Origin: Bacillota bacterium
Lineage (GTDB): Bacteria > Bacillota > Clostridia > Acetivibrionales > DTU013
Length of the DNA: 64,000 nucleotides
Direction of reading: 5' to 3'
NCBI GenBank assembly: GCA_023409735.1
Contig: JAEYRB010000027.1
Location: 7,455-71,454, forward strand
Shown here: positions 44,967 through 54,244 of the stretch, one piece after another
Position numbering within the stretch: the first letter of the stretch is position 1
Layout of the letters: every line of letters begins with the position of its first letter
Position numbers and translations under genes: made by a program
The notes under the pieces: model-generated
Seen by the model: the letters and a program-made list of their open reading frames with translations, nothing else
The model's database searches: none
What the model was told of the DNA's origin: nothing

Positions 44967-45794
44967 ATGGAGAATTTGATCAGTGGAGAAAGGTCTGGCT
45001 TGGCACAGGCAAAGAAAATAGTAATAAAAGTAGGAACCTCGACTCTTACATATGAAAACGGGAAAGTCAATTTTACGAGAATTGACAAGCTAACAAGGGT
45101 TATTTCAGATTTGCTTAATCAGGACAAGGAAGTTGTTCTGGTTTCATCTGGAGCTATCGGTGTTGGTGTTGGTAAGCTCAAACTTAAGAAAAAGCCGGAA
45201 ACTGTACCTGAAAAGCAAGCCGTTGCATCAGTAGGCCAATGTGAGCTTATGCATATATATAGTAAATTCTTTTCTGAATACGGACATACAGTTGGACAGA
45301 TTTTGCTTACAAGGGATGTTGTTGAAGAGGATCATACAAGAAACAATGTTATTAATACCTTTGAGACTCTTATGCATCTGGGAATTGTCCCTATAGTTAA
45401 TGAAAATGACTCTGTATCAATCGATGAAATTGAATATGGCGAAAAGCGTGAATTTGGCGATAATGATACCTTGTCTGCTATAGTTGCAAGCCTTGTAAAA
45501 GCCGATTTACTAATCATCCTGTCAGATATTGATGGCTTTTATGATTGTGACCCAAAAAGTAATCGTGACTCGCATCTTCTAGCTACTGTTCGTGAAATCT
45601 CACCTGAAATTGAGAATTGTGCCGGAGGAGCAGGTACAAAGCGGGGCACAGGCGGAATGGTAACTAAGCTGACTGCGGCAAAAATTGCAAATTCTCATGG
45701 AATTGATATGATGCTTGCAAATGGCGCCGAACCTGAGATTATAATCGATATTTTGGAGGGCAAGCAGGTTGGCACGCTTTTTACATTTAAATAA
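44967..45794 (+). CDS. proB: Glutamate 5-kinase (proline synthesis), short form
   Basis: 275 residues: an amino-acid-kinase domain only, with IVIKVGTSTLTYENGK near the start, VSSGAIGVG near 60, IVNENDSVS near 145, FGDNDTLSAIVA near 165 and TKRGTGGMVTKLTAA near 220. The C-terminal PUA domain of the E. coli enzyme is absent, as in many Firmicutes. ATG 44967 abuts AGGAG, so TTG 44976, nine bases after it, may be the true start. It phosphorylates glutamate for ProA. It stands alone between a terminator and a large hairpin. Confidence 0.95.
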   Translation: MENLISGERSGLAQAKKIVIKVGTSTLTYENGKVNFTRIDKLTRVISDLLNQDKEVVLVSSGAIGVGVGKLKLKKKPETVPEKQAVASVGQCELMHIYSKFFSEYGHTVGQILLTRDVVEEDHTRNNVINTFETLMHLGIVPIVNENDSVSIDEIEYGEKREFGDNDTLSAIVASLVKADLLIILSDIDGFYDCDPKSNRDSHLLATVREISPEIENCAGGAGTKRGTGGMVTKLTAAKIANSHGIDMMLANGAEPEIIIDILEGKQVGTLFTFK

Positions 45795-45839
45795 GAAATA
45801 AAAGCGGAAATATAAAGAAGAACTCTTAGCGGCAATTCT

Positions 45840-45882
45840 AAAGAAGGTAAGAAAGAACTGAAAATTCTTTCTTACCTTCTTT
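45840..45882. terminator. Long perfect hairpin between proB and the PBP1A gene
   Basis: An 18-base-pair perfect stem, AAAGAAGGTAAGAAAGAA with its complement, around a seven-base loop. It lies between two convergent genes and carries T-rich arms on both strands, so it can serve as a bidirectional terminator although no separate T-run follows. Confidence 0.65.
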
Positions 45883-46011
45883 GACTAAGGCGTTGACTTA
45901 AGGTCTACAGCAAAAAGGCGTGAGGAGCTTGATGCCCCGGAGACTTTGATCTGTAACAAAAGTAACGATATTTCTACTCAATAATGCTCTATGGTAAAAG
46001 CAGAGCAAAAG

Positions 46012-48678
46012 CTAATTATTATCGAAGCCTTCATGTGCACTGTTTTCTGTGGGCTTTTTAGCACTTATGCTATTCATACTTGTACTATCTGCTGCGTTGC
46101 CCGTATTTATTCCTGTTCCATCTCCAGTACTGCTGCTGCCTGAGCCTGCATTTGCTTTTGCTCCCGAATCTGTACTGCTTTCTCCACTTGAATCAGATTC
46201 TGATTCCGGGTTGCCAGTATCTATGCCGGGAAGAACAATATCAGGCACTGGCGGATCAATAATGGGTGGTGCACCATGTACTGTACAGTATTCGCCTGCC
46301 GGCAGTTCATATTTCAAATCCTTAGGAGACTTTTCATTCGGCTTAACAGGCTTATATGATGGATTCCTCTGGATGAATACCTTGGTGACGACACTCTCGG
46401 GAGGACAATACTCTCCTGCCAGTAGGAGGTTACCATTAGTATCTTTACTGGCGGTACATACTGATGCTTCTACATGCAGTGTGCATAAATCGTCATCACG
46501 AGGCTCTGTACCTTTAATAAAATATTCAGTCTTTGTGGCGTTGCCTCTAGGATCGTGCTCACAGCTGCTCGTGGCAATTTTTCCTGAATAGATACATATT
46601 TTTTTCTGAATTAAGCCAGAGGGCACTTCAAAATCTTTCTTCTCAAGTCCTTCATGAACCTTCGACATAACTGCTGCCCAAATCTTTTGAGCCTGATAGT
46701 ATTCGTCGGTGGTGATTTTAATTGGTTCACTGCCATTGTTGTCATAGCCGAACCACGTTGCTGCGGTATAGTAAGGAGTATATCCAACGAACCACTTATC
46801 TATGTTGCTGCTAGTAGTACCGGTTTTTCCCGCGACCGGCATTCCTATTATTTGCTCGTTTATATACTTTGCAGCAGTACCATTGTGAGGGTATGCAGAA
46901 TTACCCTTACCCTTGGTAACCTCTTTCATCATATCAGCCATTATGAAGGCTGTTTGTTCGCTATATGCTTCGCTGAATGCAGCAGCTCTTCTGTCAATCA
47001 GGCTGTTGCCCTTGCTGTCGGATACGAGGGTAAAGGTGGTTGGACTATAATAAAGGCCTTTATGTGCAAACGGAACGTAAGCTGCTGCCATCTGGAGAGG
47101 ATTTACACCTTCGTTAAGACCGCCTAAAACTAATGAAAGATATTTTTCCTTTTCTCTGTTAATTCCGACCTTTTTAAGATATTCTATTGATTTGTCTGCA
47201 CCAAGGTAGTCTTTCCAAAGCAGTGCAGCAACAACATTAGTCGAATTTTTAATACCATTTCGTACAGATGTCAAGCCATCATGGTAATTATCATAGTTAG
47301 TAGGGTATTCCTTCTCTGAATCATTAAGCAGGTATACCGGAATGTCATCAATAACTGTTGCAGCGGTGAATGATTTTGAATCAATACCCGGGGCATAGAC
47401 GGCAATAGGTTTTATGCTTGATCCGGGCTGCCTTTTCATTAATGAGGAGGAGGCGCGGTTTAAAGTATTACTGGCTGTCTTCTTGCCATATCCGCCGTAA
47501 AGTGCCTTAACCTGCCCGTTTTCGGCGTCAATTATTACCATCGAAGCTTGAGAATGCTCACCCTGCCTTATAGCAGATTTATTTATGGCGGGGAAATAGG
47601 TCTCATCGGTAAATACATTGTCCATAATAGATTGAACATGTGGATCCATTGTTGTGTGTATCTGAAGACCACCACCATAAATTGCGAGCTTGGCCATTGT
47701 CTCTGAATAATTTCGCTCATTCATTAAGACATTTTTAACATCTATTATTACCTGATCAACAAAGTAGCTTTGCACACTTGTGACCTTCTGCGACTGAGAT
47801 TTTGGAGCATATTTAAGATCCTCAGCCTTCGCTCTGTCATACTCGGCCTGTGTGATTTTGCCGAGTTCCTTCATTTTACCTAAAATTACTATCTGACGCT
47901 TTTTTGCTTCCTCACGGCCTGATTCTGTAAAAGGATCATACTTGCTTGGCCTGTTAGTAATACCGGCAAGCAAAGCACACTGTGCTAATGAAAGCTCGTC
48001 AACAGGTTTGCCGAAATACTTCTTTGATGCGGACTGTACACCGTAGCAGCTGTTTCCCCAATAACAAACATTCATATAAAGCTCAAGAATTTGCCACTTC
48101 TCCAGTTTCTTTTCAAGTTGAATGGCAGCATACCATTCCTGGACTTTTCTTTCTAGTGATCTGTCTGTTCTGTTTGTTACATTTTTTACAACCTGTTGTG
48201 TTATAGTGCTACCTCCGCCGGTTGTTGAGGAACTGCCAGTAACCAGACTTTTCGCGAAGCCTATACCGGCTTTTATTATACCTTTAAGGTCAATACCGAT
48301 ATGTGATTCAAATCTTTCATCCTCAATAGATATTATGGCATCCTTCAAATCCTGCGGTACATCCTTATCCTTCACAGGCTCGCTGTCTTTATTGTCAGTG
48401 CCTGTGAGCTTCTGTATAACATTGCCTTCAGCATCATAAATGAATGTTGTTTTGCCTGATGCTATGGTAGTGAGTTGTTCATCCTTTATTGGCTCAGCAG
48501 TGTGTATATAGCCGGATATAGCTCCTCCAACTATACCAGCTAGAGCAAAGCCTATTACGAGAAAAGCGACTACGAGAAATTTCAGCAGTGTCAATAAAAA
48601 TTTTTTTATAAATAACGCGTTTTTATTTTTTGTTTTCTTTGCCGCTCCATTTGAAGCGGGCTTTGTACTGGACTTCAT
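46012..48678 (-). CDS. Class A penicillin-binding protein (PBP1A type)
   Basis: 888 residues. A Lys-rich cytoplasmic start and one helix (about 27-55); glycosyltransferase family 51 domain (about 75-250) with the catalytic Glu in EDERFESHIGIDLKG near 120; transpeptidase domain (about 335-660) with SxxK in PGSSIKP near 421, SxN in KNSTNVV near 477 and KTGT near 617. A ~200-residue C-terminal extension ends in a Ser/Gly/Asp/Asn-rich tail that is probably unstructured and cell-wall-facing. It polymerises and crosslinks peptidoglycan. AGGAGGGC precedes the ATG. The 158 bp palindromic element lies in its 5' region. Confidence 0.95.
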   Translation of the reverse strand: MKSSTKPASNGAAKKTKNKNALFIKKFLLTLLKFLVVAFLVIGFALAGIVGGAISGYIHTAEPIKDEQLTTIASGKTTFIYDAEGNVIQKLTGTDNKDSEPVKDKDVPQDLKDAIISIEDERFESHIGIDLKGIIKAGIGFAKSLVTGSSSTTGGGSTITQQVVKNVTNRTDRSLERKVQEWYAAIQLEKKLEKWQILELYMNVCYWGNSCYGVQSASKKYFGKPVDELSLAQCALLAGITNRPSKYDPFTESGREEAKKRQIVILGKMKELGKITQAEYDRAKAEDLKYAPKSQSQKVTSVQSYFVDQVIIDVKNVLMNERNYSETMAKLAIYGGGLQIHTTMDPHVQSIMDNVFTDETYFPAINKSAIRQGEHSQASMVIIDAENGQVKALYGGYGKKTASNTLNRASSSLMKRQPGSSIKPIAVYAPGIDSKSFTAATVIDDIPVYLLNDSEKEYPTNYDNYHDGLTSVRNGIKNSTNVVAALLWKDYLGADKSIEYLKKVGINREKEKYLSLVLGGLNEGVNPLQMAAAYVPFAHKGLYYSPTTFTLVSDSKGNSLIDRRAAAFSEAYSEQTAFIMADMMKEVTKGKGNSAYPHNGTAAKYINEQIIGMPVAGKTGTTSSNIDKWFVGYTPYYTAATWFGYDNNGSEPIKITTDEYYQAQKIWAAVMSKVHEGLEKKDFEVPSGLIQKKICIYSGKIATSSCEHDPRGNATKTEYFIKGTEPRDDDLCTLHVEASVCTASKDTNGNLLLAGEYCPPESVVTKVFIQRNPSYKPVKPNEKSPKDLKYELPAGEYCTVHGAPPIIDPPVPDIVLPGIDTGNPESESDSSGESSTDSGAKANAGSGSSSTGDGTGINTGNAADSTSMNSISAKKPTENSAHEGFDNN

Positions 48679-48744
48679 TTATGCCCTCCTAAAATAAAGT
48701 ATCTATCAACAGTGCAAACAAATCTGACCAATAGTATTTTTTAT

Positions 48745-48902
48745 AGTATACATGCGGTTATTATAGCATACAGAGAACTCCCATGCTATAATTTGCCATG
48801 TGCGTTTTCGGCTTGCCGAAATGTTCGCACGGCGAGCTTAAATCTTGTATAATAACCAACGTTGTATATATGCGGTTATTATAGCATAAAAGCATGTATA
48901 CT
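48745..48902. mobile_element. MITE-like palindromic element with terminal inverted repeats
   Basis: The ends are AGTATACATGC (48745-48755) and its exact complement GCATGTATACT (48892-48902). Inside are a 25-base direct repeat (48746-48770 and 48864-48888, one mismatch), an inverted GGTTATTATA/TATAATAACC pair (48755-48764, 48849-48858), TTATAGCAT/ATGCTATAA (48761-48769, 48783-48791) and a GTGCG...CGCAC stem with TTTCGGC/GCCGAAA at its tip (48801-48830). No transposase and no clear target-site duplication are seen. The direct repeats carry TGCTATAAT on the minus strand, an extended -10 facing PBP1A. Confidence 0.55.
48788..48844 (-). repeat. Core of a dispersed repeat, copy 2 (upstream of PBP1A)
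   Basis: 48788-48808 matches 13402-13422 (20 of 21 bases), and 48835-48844 matches 13447-13456 exactly. It forms the centre of the palindromic element at 48745-48902 and has the same orientation relative to the downstream minus-strand gene as copy 1 has to mecA. Confidence 0.6.
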
Positions 48903-49014
48903 GCAAAAGGGTGGCAATATTCCTATTGGTGAGGTTGGATTAATATTTGCTAAATACAACAAAATTATGTAAAATGGATACAATAGAATCAAGAGCCTTA
49001 AAGGGGGGAATGCC

Positions 49015-49473
49015 TTGGAAATTAAGGCAGGTGAAATAATAAGGGCGAAAAGGAAAGATAAGAATATATCTCTTGTAGACTTTGCAAGGGAAGCCGGCAT
49101 TTCGCCGGGATATTTATCACAGCTGGAAAACGGAAGGAAGGCTAACCCTAAGCTTGAGGTAATGACAAAGATAGCCCAGCTGCTTGAAATAGAGATTGGG
49201 ACACTGCTTGGGCTCGAGCATGAAGAAGGACAATTGTCTGCTTTGAGAATGCCTGCGCTTATAAGACTAGTTATAGCCAGAGAGAGAAATATAAAGGCAC
49301 TTGAGGACAAAGAGGTTCAGAAAAAGATCAGTGCTATTCTTGACCGCGCTATTGAATGTAAATATCTGCTCGAGGATGACGAGCTTTACAACCTCTTTTT
49401 AGAAGATATATATATACAGATTGAAACAACTCTTAAAAGATATATGTCTCTTCAAATAATAAAGAACAGTTGA
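49015..49473 (+). CDS. XRE-family transcriptional regulator
   Basis: 152 residues, TTG start with AAAGGGGGGAATG upstream. A helix-turn-helix fills residues 5-60 (VDFAREAGISPGYLSQLENG). The rest (about 65-150) is helical with no recognised sensor domain and ends in a possible dimerisation helix. It diverges from PBP1A across the palindromic element, which makes that element a candidate binding region, but this is only positional inference. Confidence 0.85.
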   Translation: MEIKAGEIIRAKRKDKNISLVDFAREAGISPGYLSQLENGRKANPKLEVMTKIAQLLEIEIGTLLGLEHEEGQLSALRMPALIRLVIARERNIKALEDKEVQKKISAILDRAIECKYLLEDDELYNLFLEDIYIQIETTLKRYMSLQIIKNS

Positions 49474-49718
49474 TGTATTTTTTCAATATAATAAACAGCT
49501 GTAATAATAAACAAATGCATAGAATATTCGCCATATACCAAATCAGCTTAAGCCATAAGCATTCTTCAGATATAAGGAACAATTGTGGCGTATACTTTGA
49601 ACTTGGTCAAAGGATTAATGATTGATTTCCTGTAGAGGAAAAGATCTGAGAATTAATGCAGTTTAAACTGTAACCAAAAAACACCTTCAGCATATTATGA
49701 GTGCATGGAGGTGTTTGA
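49474..49718. other. Intergenic stretch with palindromes before the 47-residue peptide
   Basis: CAGTTTAAACTG (49660-49671) is a perfect 12-base palindrome. A stem between 49679-49686 and 49709-49716 covers the ribosome site of the next gene. Nothing else recognised. Confidence 0.5.
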
Positions 49719-49862
49719 ATGATCAAAAATAGCATTCTATACCGAAAATGGTGGTATATCAGGAAGCGGAACATTAGAGAAATGCGTTTGCTGCTCCGTC
49801 TTGCTATTGCCGGTGTGATAATGTGCGTTATTGCCTATTGCTATTACTGTCTTTTCATTTAA
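49719..49862 (+). CDS. Small membrane protein, 47 residues
   Basis: ATG 49719 with GGAGGTG five bases upstream, stop 49860-49862. The N-terminal half is strongly basic (RKWWYIRKRNIREMR), followed by one hydrophobic helix (LAIAGVIMCVIAYCYYCLFI). Such basic-then-helix peptides are typical small inner-membrane proteins with a cytoplasmic N-terminus. No family is recognised. It lies between an XRE regulator and the bactofilin gene on the other strand. The strong ribosome site and coherent topology favour a real gene. Confidence 0.6.
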   Translation: MIKNSILYRKWWYIRKRNIREMRLLLRLAIAGVIMCVIAYCYYCLFI

Positions 49863-49910
49863 CACTATCTAAAACTACTATTTATCAAGAGTATAGCCTG
49901 CTTCAGCCAT

Positions 49911-50333
49911 CTAATTGTCTTCAACTACGCTGCCCTTTTTGTAATTCTTGCCACTTTTATTTTTGTCATGTTTTTCCGAAGAACTTGCTTCCATCATAAT
50001 GCACTTGCCCTGAAATAATGCACCCTCATCAGCGACGAAGCTGTTAACCTTAATATCGCCGTAAAGCTTTGCTGTGGATAAAATTTTCAAGAGACCCTTT
50101 GCAGATATATTTCCTTCCACTTTACCGGAGAGATGTATATTAGTAGCATCTATACTGCCTGTTATTTGTGCCTGGTCGCCGACATATAAGTCGCCGCTGA
50201 TGATTATATCACCTTTTACCTTGCCATCTACTCTAACTGTGCCTTCTGATTCTATATTGCCTGTAAATATAGTATTTGAGCTGACAATTGTATCAATTCC
50301 TTCTCTGAAACCTGCATTTTTTCTTCCCAACAT
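49911..50333 (-). CDS. Bactofilin family polymer-forming protein
   Basis: 140 residues. The central ~90 residues are a DUF583/bactofilin beta-helix with the regular repeat pattern (VRVDGKVKGDIIISGDLYVG, then ITGSIDATNIHLSGKVEGNI). The C-terminus is a basic, charged tail. Bactofilins polymerise without nucleotide into filaments at the membrane that place cell-wall enzymes. It follows the M23 peptidase gene by about 40 bases, the standard pairing, with AGGAGGAA before its ATG. Confidence 0.93.
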   Translation of the reverse strand: MLGRKNAGFREGIDTIVSSNTIFTGNIESEGTVRVDGKVKGDIIISGDLYVGDQAQITGSIDATNIHLSGKVEGNISAKGLLKILSTAKLYGDIKVNSFVADEGALFQGKCIMMEASSSEKHDKNKSGKNYKKGSVVEDN

Positions 50334-50374
50334 AATATTCCTCCTAATTAATTAATAACCAGCTTAAGAAATTA

Positions 50375-51319
50375 TCAATTATTATCCAGATATTTTAAAG
50401 GATCCACAGGAGTACCGTAGAGCTGTATTTCAAAATGGAGGTGAGGCCCTGTGCTTCTCCCTGAACTACCGACCTTTGCTATAACATCTCCCTTTTTTAC
50501 TTTATCGCCTACACTTACTAAAAGCTTGGAACAATGGCCATACACAGTTACAAGTCCATTTGGGTGTCTTACTTTAACTACGCGACCATACCCGCTTGTG
50601 TATTCAGACATTATTACTGTTCCGCTGGCAGATGCACGTATTTTCGTCCCGGAGTCTGTGCCGATGTCTATTCCATCATGATGCTTCTTTCTTCTCGTGA
50701 AGGGATCCTTTCTGTAACCGAAATAATCGGTAATACTACCGGTTGATACGGGCCAGAGCGTTGGAATCTTGTCAAGATATTCATTAAGCTTGGTTTCTGC
50801 AGCTGAGATATCTGCAACAGGCTTATCCACTCGTGTATAGAGATTGATAAGTGAGTCAAGCCGGCCCTTAAGCTCCTGGATGTCATTTGAAAAAGCAGCT
50901 TCGTTTCTGTCGCCTGATCTGCTTGACTGTGAAGAAGCCCTTTTATCAAGATACTCATCGGTCAATTCATTGTAGCTTTTAGTAAATTCTTCTATCTTGT
51001 CATTTACAAGCTCCTGATAATCTGAGCTTGCCTTTTCAAGGTTGTTTATTTTTTCTGATTTCTCCTCAAGCAGCGCTCTTTGGCCGGCATTTGCATCATA
51101 AAGCTCACTGAGGCTGCTCTTAAGAGACTTGTTCTCATCAAGCATTTTTGAAATATAAATACCACCGCAAACGAACACTGCAGCAATAAGAACAAAGCAA
51201 ACAGAAAGCTTTATATAGAAGGCTCTGAATTTGAGAACTTTTACATGCTTTTGCGAATGCGGGATTAATACGATGGAAAGGTACTTCTTTTCAGTTTTTT
51301 TAGATTTACCCTTTTTCAT
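50375..51319 (-). CDS. M23-family metallopeptidase (LytM-like) with coiled coil
   Basis: 314 residues from the ATG at 51319, since AGGATGG sits before it (an ATG three codons up lies in that site). One transmembrane helix (about 28-50), a coiled coil (about 55-150), then the LytM domain with zinc ligands in HHDGIDIG and HLHFE and the VYGHCSKL motif. All catalytic residues are present. It cuts peptidoglycan crosslinks or, anchored, aids cell-shape control with the bactofilin encoded downstream. Confidence 0.93.
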   Translation of the reverse strand: MKKGKSKKTEKKYLSIVLIPHSQKHVKVLKFRAFYIKLSVCFVLIAAVFVCGGIYISKMLDENKSLKSSLSELYDANAGQRALLEEKSEKINNLEKASSDYQELVNDKIEEFTKSYNELTDEYLDKRASSQSSRSGDRNEAAFSNDIQELKGRLDSLINLYTRVDKPVADISAAETKLNEYLDKIPTLWPVSTGSITDYFGYRKDPFTRRKKHHDGIDIGTDSGTKIRASASGTVIMSEYTSGYGRVVKVRHPNGLVTVYGHCSKLLVSVGDKVKKGDVIAKVGSSGRSTGPHLHFEIQLYGTPVDPLKYLDNN

Positions 51320-51481
51320 TATAACCATCCTGTAAAAAATGATAATAAATCTCTATATGTTTATCTTTTGTACAGTAACGGCCGAAAAATACAGGTAATT
51401 TTTAATCAATAAATCACTAACTATACATTAGTTAATTCCATATTGAATTCGAAAACCCTTTTTTTCCAGCTGCATCTTTTA

Positions 51482-51510
51482 TTTATATGTTATATTAAAA
51501 ATTTTGTCAA
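51482..51510 (-). promoter_or_regulatory. Sigma-A promoter of the M23-bactofilin operon
   Basis: On the minus strand a perfect TTGACA (51505-51510), 17 bases and TATAAA (51482-51487). The transcript would carry a leader of about 155 bases. Confidence 0.7.
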
Positions 51511-51610
51511 ACTAATTATTACCAGTTCATAGCAGGATTTTGTAAAAGAATAGCGAATAACATAGTATTAAAACATATTTGTAAAATTTTTATGAAGACA
51601 AAGGTGAGCT

Positions 51611-54073
51611 ATGCGAATCAGAACAAAGTTATTTCTTGCTTTCTTTATAATTGTGCTTTTTTGTTCAGCAGCACTGGCAGTCACACTAGGCGGTTATAAC
51701 CTCGTAGTGCGGGAAATTGCATCAAGCGTAGACAGCAACGATTCACGTATTTTTGAAGTCAGCAGAATGAGAGACATGGTAAATATGCAGCAGGAGATAG
51801 CGGCAGGCTGCGTTGTCAGGCTTGATACAGCCGGACTCGATGAGGTCAGAAAAATCGGAGCGCAGCTTTCACAAAGCATTGAAGAACTGACGGCTGTATC
51901 CGGCGGCAGCGAAAAGGATGAGCTTGCAAAGCTTAGTGATCTTAAGGAGCAAACAATAGTCAACATAACAGAGGTATTGCCTGAGGCTATAGCCAAATAC
52001 GACAGAACAGAGTTTAACAACCTTTTATCAGAATATGAAAAGAAATACATTGAGCTACTTAAGATGGAGCAGGAGCTTGGACAACTGATCAGAAAACAGG
52101 CGAACGATAATGTAGCGAGCATACTGACCGGCAAAGAAGAACTGGCAGAGCTGAGTGATAAGCAGAGAGCGACAATTGAAGCGCTTTTGCCGTCAGTTGA
52201 AATTATATTATCTCAATACCAAAAGGCAGTAAATGAAAATAAAAGCACAGCAGAAATGAACACTATACTGAAACAGGAAATTGACAGACTCAATAAAGAA
52301 ATCGACAGATTAAGCTCTGAAGCTGAGCACTCTGCCGACGGCAAGGATATTACACCGGCTTCAAATGTGTCATCGATGCTTGGACAAGGCTCAGGAGAGT
52401 CAGCTTCTGCAATTATATTTGACAAGGCTACAGTTGAAGCGATAAAGACATATATAAATGAACTGGCAAGGTATAATTCGAGTTATGAGGTAAAGCTGGA
52501 GGCAATGCAGGTAAAGACACTTTCCAGTATGCTTGCAAGGCTTGCAGACATTGACAATATTATTGCACGCACCCAGCTGGTATATGCAGAGGGTAATTCC
52601 ATAATACACAGTGGTGGTGAGAGCATTGATCAGTATATTCAGCTTGCTGCTGAAGTAAATAATTCTCTGCTTCAGCTACAAAAGCAGCTCAGCAAAGATA
52701 CTGCTGTACTGGCAGGTGAAGCGTCAGCAGCAAGTGCCGTGTTGTCAGATGCATTTGAAAAGCTTTTTGCTTGTGATAAAGCTAATAAAAACAGCGGTCT
52801 TTTAAGCAGCTATGACGAAGCAACCAGTCTATTTGAAAAGCAAAGAGAGAGCCTTTCAAGGCTCGATACAGCATATAGGTTATACCTTGCTAAGGATGTT
52901 GAGAAATCAGAAGGACTTAAAAGTACACTTTTGCTTATCCTTATTAGCATCGTAATAATATCTTTGATTATTGGGGTTGTTACAGCTCTTATGCTTTCTA
53001 GAAATATATCCCGTCCTATACGTACAATAACAGGACTTCTTGAAAAGGCCGGGAACGGTGATCTTTCTGAAAGAGTACCCGGAAGGCGGGATGACGAGAT
53101 AGGAGTGCTTGGGGAAAAGGTAAATGTAGTGCTGGATGGTCAGCAAAGGATGTTAAAGCAGGTCAAGGCTACATCAAACGATATAGGAGCACTTAAGAAG
53201 GAGCTTGCCGGTTTATTTGATTATAGCAAGGAAAGTGCCGGAAGGATGTCAGCCGGACTTAAAAATATTATGGAAGGATTTTCGGAAAACACAGGGTATA
53301 CAAGTGGCAAAGGAGCTTATTGTACGGAGGGCAACGGATCGCACGAGCTTGCGGCAACTGCTGACAGGGCCGTTGCTGACGGCATGAGAGTTATTGAGAT
53401 CGCAGCAACCAGTAAGAAATCTGTTCAGGAAGCAGAAACTGTTATCAGGAATGCTACTGATACTGTAAAGCAGATAGCAGATTCTATAGACGAGCTTGAG
53501 GACTCTTCAAACAGGATCGGAGATATTACTAATACAATAACTGATATTGCAGCGAAAACAAATCTTCTGGCTTTGAACGCAGCAATAGAGGCAGCTAGAG
53601 CAGGACAGCAGGGTAAGGGCTTCACCGTAGTTGCCGAGGAAATAAGGAAGCTTTCAAATGGGAGCAATAAAGCTGCGGAGCAGATAAAGAATATAGTTAA
53701 AGAGATACAGGACAGGATCCAATTTGCCGTAGACAAGATTAGCAATGGCGTAAATAGCGTAGATGCAGGAGCTGGAAAGATAGATGATGCAAGAAACAGC
53801 ATACTGGATATCGCTGAGGCTGTAAAGCAGATTACAGATACGCTCAAGGAGGCTGCAGGTGCGGTAAGATCAAGACAGGATAATACAACTGAACTTGTGG
53901 TTACCATAGATGCTCTTTCAAAAGCAGCAAATAGGACGGTTGAAACCAGTGCAGAAATTGATGCCGGCCTTGAGGTACAGATAAAAACAATTGAGCAGCT
54001 TGAGGATATGACAGTTAAATTGGACGAGGTATCATGCACGTTGAACAATATGGTTGAACGATTTAAGATGTAG
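51611..54073 (+). CDS. Methyl-accepting chemotaxis-type receptor
   Basis: 820 residues. Helices at about 7-28 and 437-462 enclose a ~405-residue extracytoplasmic region that is almost all helical, with heptad-like Glu/Lys patterns. A HAMP domain (RPIRTITGLLEKAGNGDLSE) and a cytoplasmic signalling domain follow, with the conserved tip around AAKTNLLALNAAIEAARAG near residue 645. It reports to CheA/CheW. The ligand domain is about twice the size of ordinary 4HB sensors. No che genes are nearby and there is no C-terminal receptor pentapeptide. Confidence 0.9.
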   Translation: MRIRTKLFLAFFIIVLFCSAALAVTLGGYNLVVREIASSVDSNDSRIFEVSRMRDMVNMQQEIAAGCVVRLDTAGLDEVRKIGAQLSQSIEELTAVSGGSEKDELAKLSDLKEQTIVNITEVLPEAIAKYDRTEFNNLLSEYEKKYIELLKMEQELGQLIRKQANDNVASILTGKEELAELSDKQRATIEALLPSVEIILSQYQKAVNENKSTAEMNTILKQEIDRLNKEIDRLSSEAEHSADGKDITPASNVSSMLGQGSGESASAIIFDKATVEAIKTYINELARYNSSYEVKLEAMQVKTLSSMLARLADIDNIIARTQLVYAEGNSIIHSGGESIDQYIQLAAEVNNSLLQLQKQLSKDTAVLAGEASAASAVLSDAFEKLFACDKANKNSGLLSSYDEATSLFEKQRESLSRLDTAYRLYLAKDVEKSEGLKSTLLLILISIVIISLIIGVVTALMLSRNISRPIRTITGLLEKAGNGDLSERVPGRRDDEIGVLGEKVNVVLDGQQRMLKQVKATSNDIGALKKELAGLFDYSKESAGRMSAGLKNIMEGFSENTGYTSGKGAYCTEGNGSHELAATADRAVADGMRVIEIAATSKKSVQEAETVIRNATDTVKQIADSIDELEDSSNRIGDITNTITDIAAKTNLLALNAAIEAARAGQQGKGFTVVAEEIRKLSNGSNKAAEQIKNIVKEIQDRIQFAVDKISNGVNSVDAGAGKIDDARNSILDIAEAVKQITDTLKEAAGAVRSRQDNTTELVVTIDALSKAANRTVETSAEIDAGLEVQIKTIEQLEDMTVKLDEVSCTLNNMVERFKM

Positions 54074-54244
54074 AATATTAAAATCAGTATGTATATATAT
54101 GGCAGGAAATGGAATACTTGTTATATGGCATACTGATTCTATTTTTTTATACAATTATCTGGAACTGTCTCAGAATAAACTTTGAGGCAGTACTTTTTTA
54201 TATAAAAACATACCTGCTTCTGCAGCCGATATTTCACGATTCGC

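Noticed and set aside
48788..48808. A c-di-GMP-I riboswitch, because the minus strand reads AAACGCACATGGCAAATT
   Set aside because: The following GNRA hairpin, GACGCAAAGCC and CCGGCCTAA blocks of that aptamer are missing.
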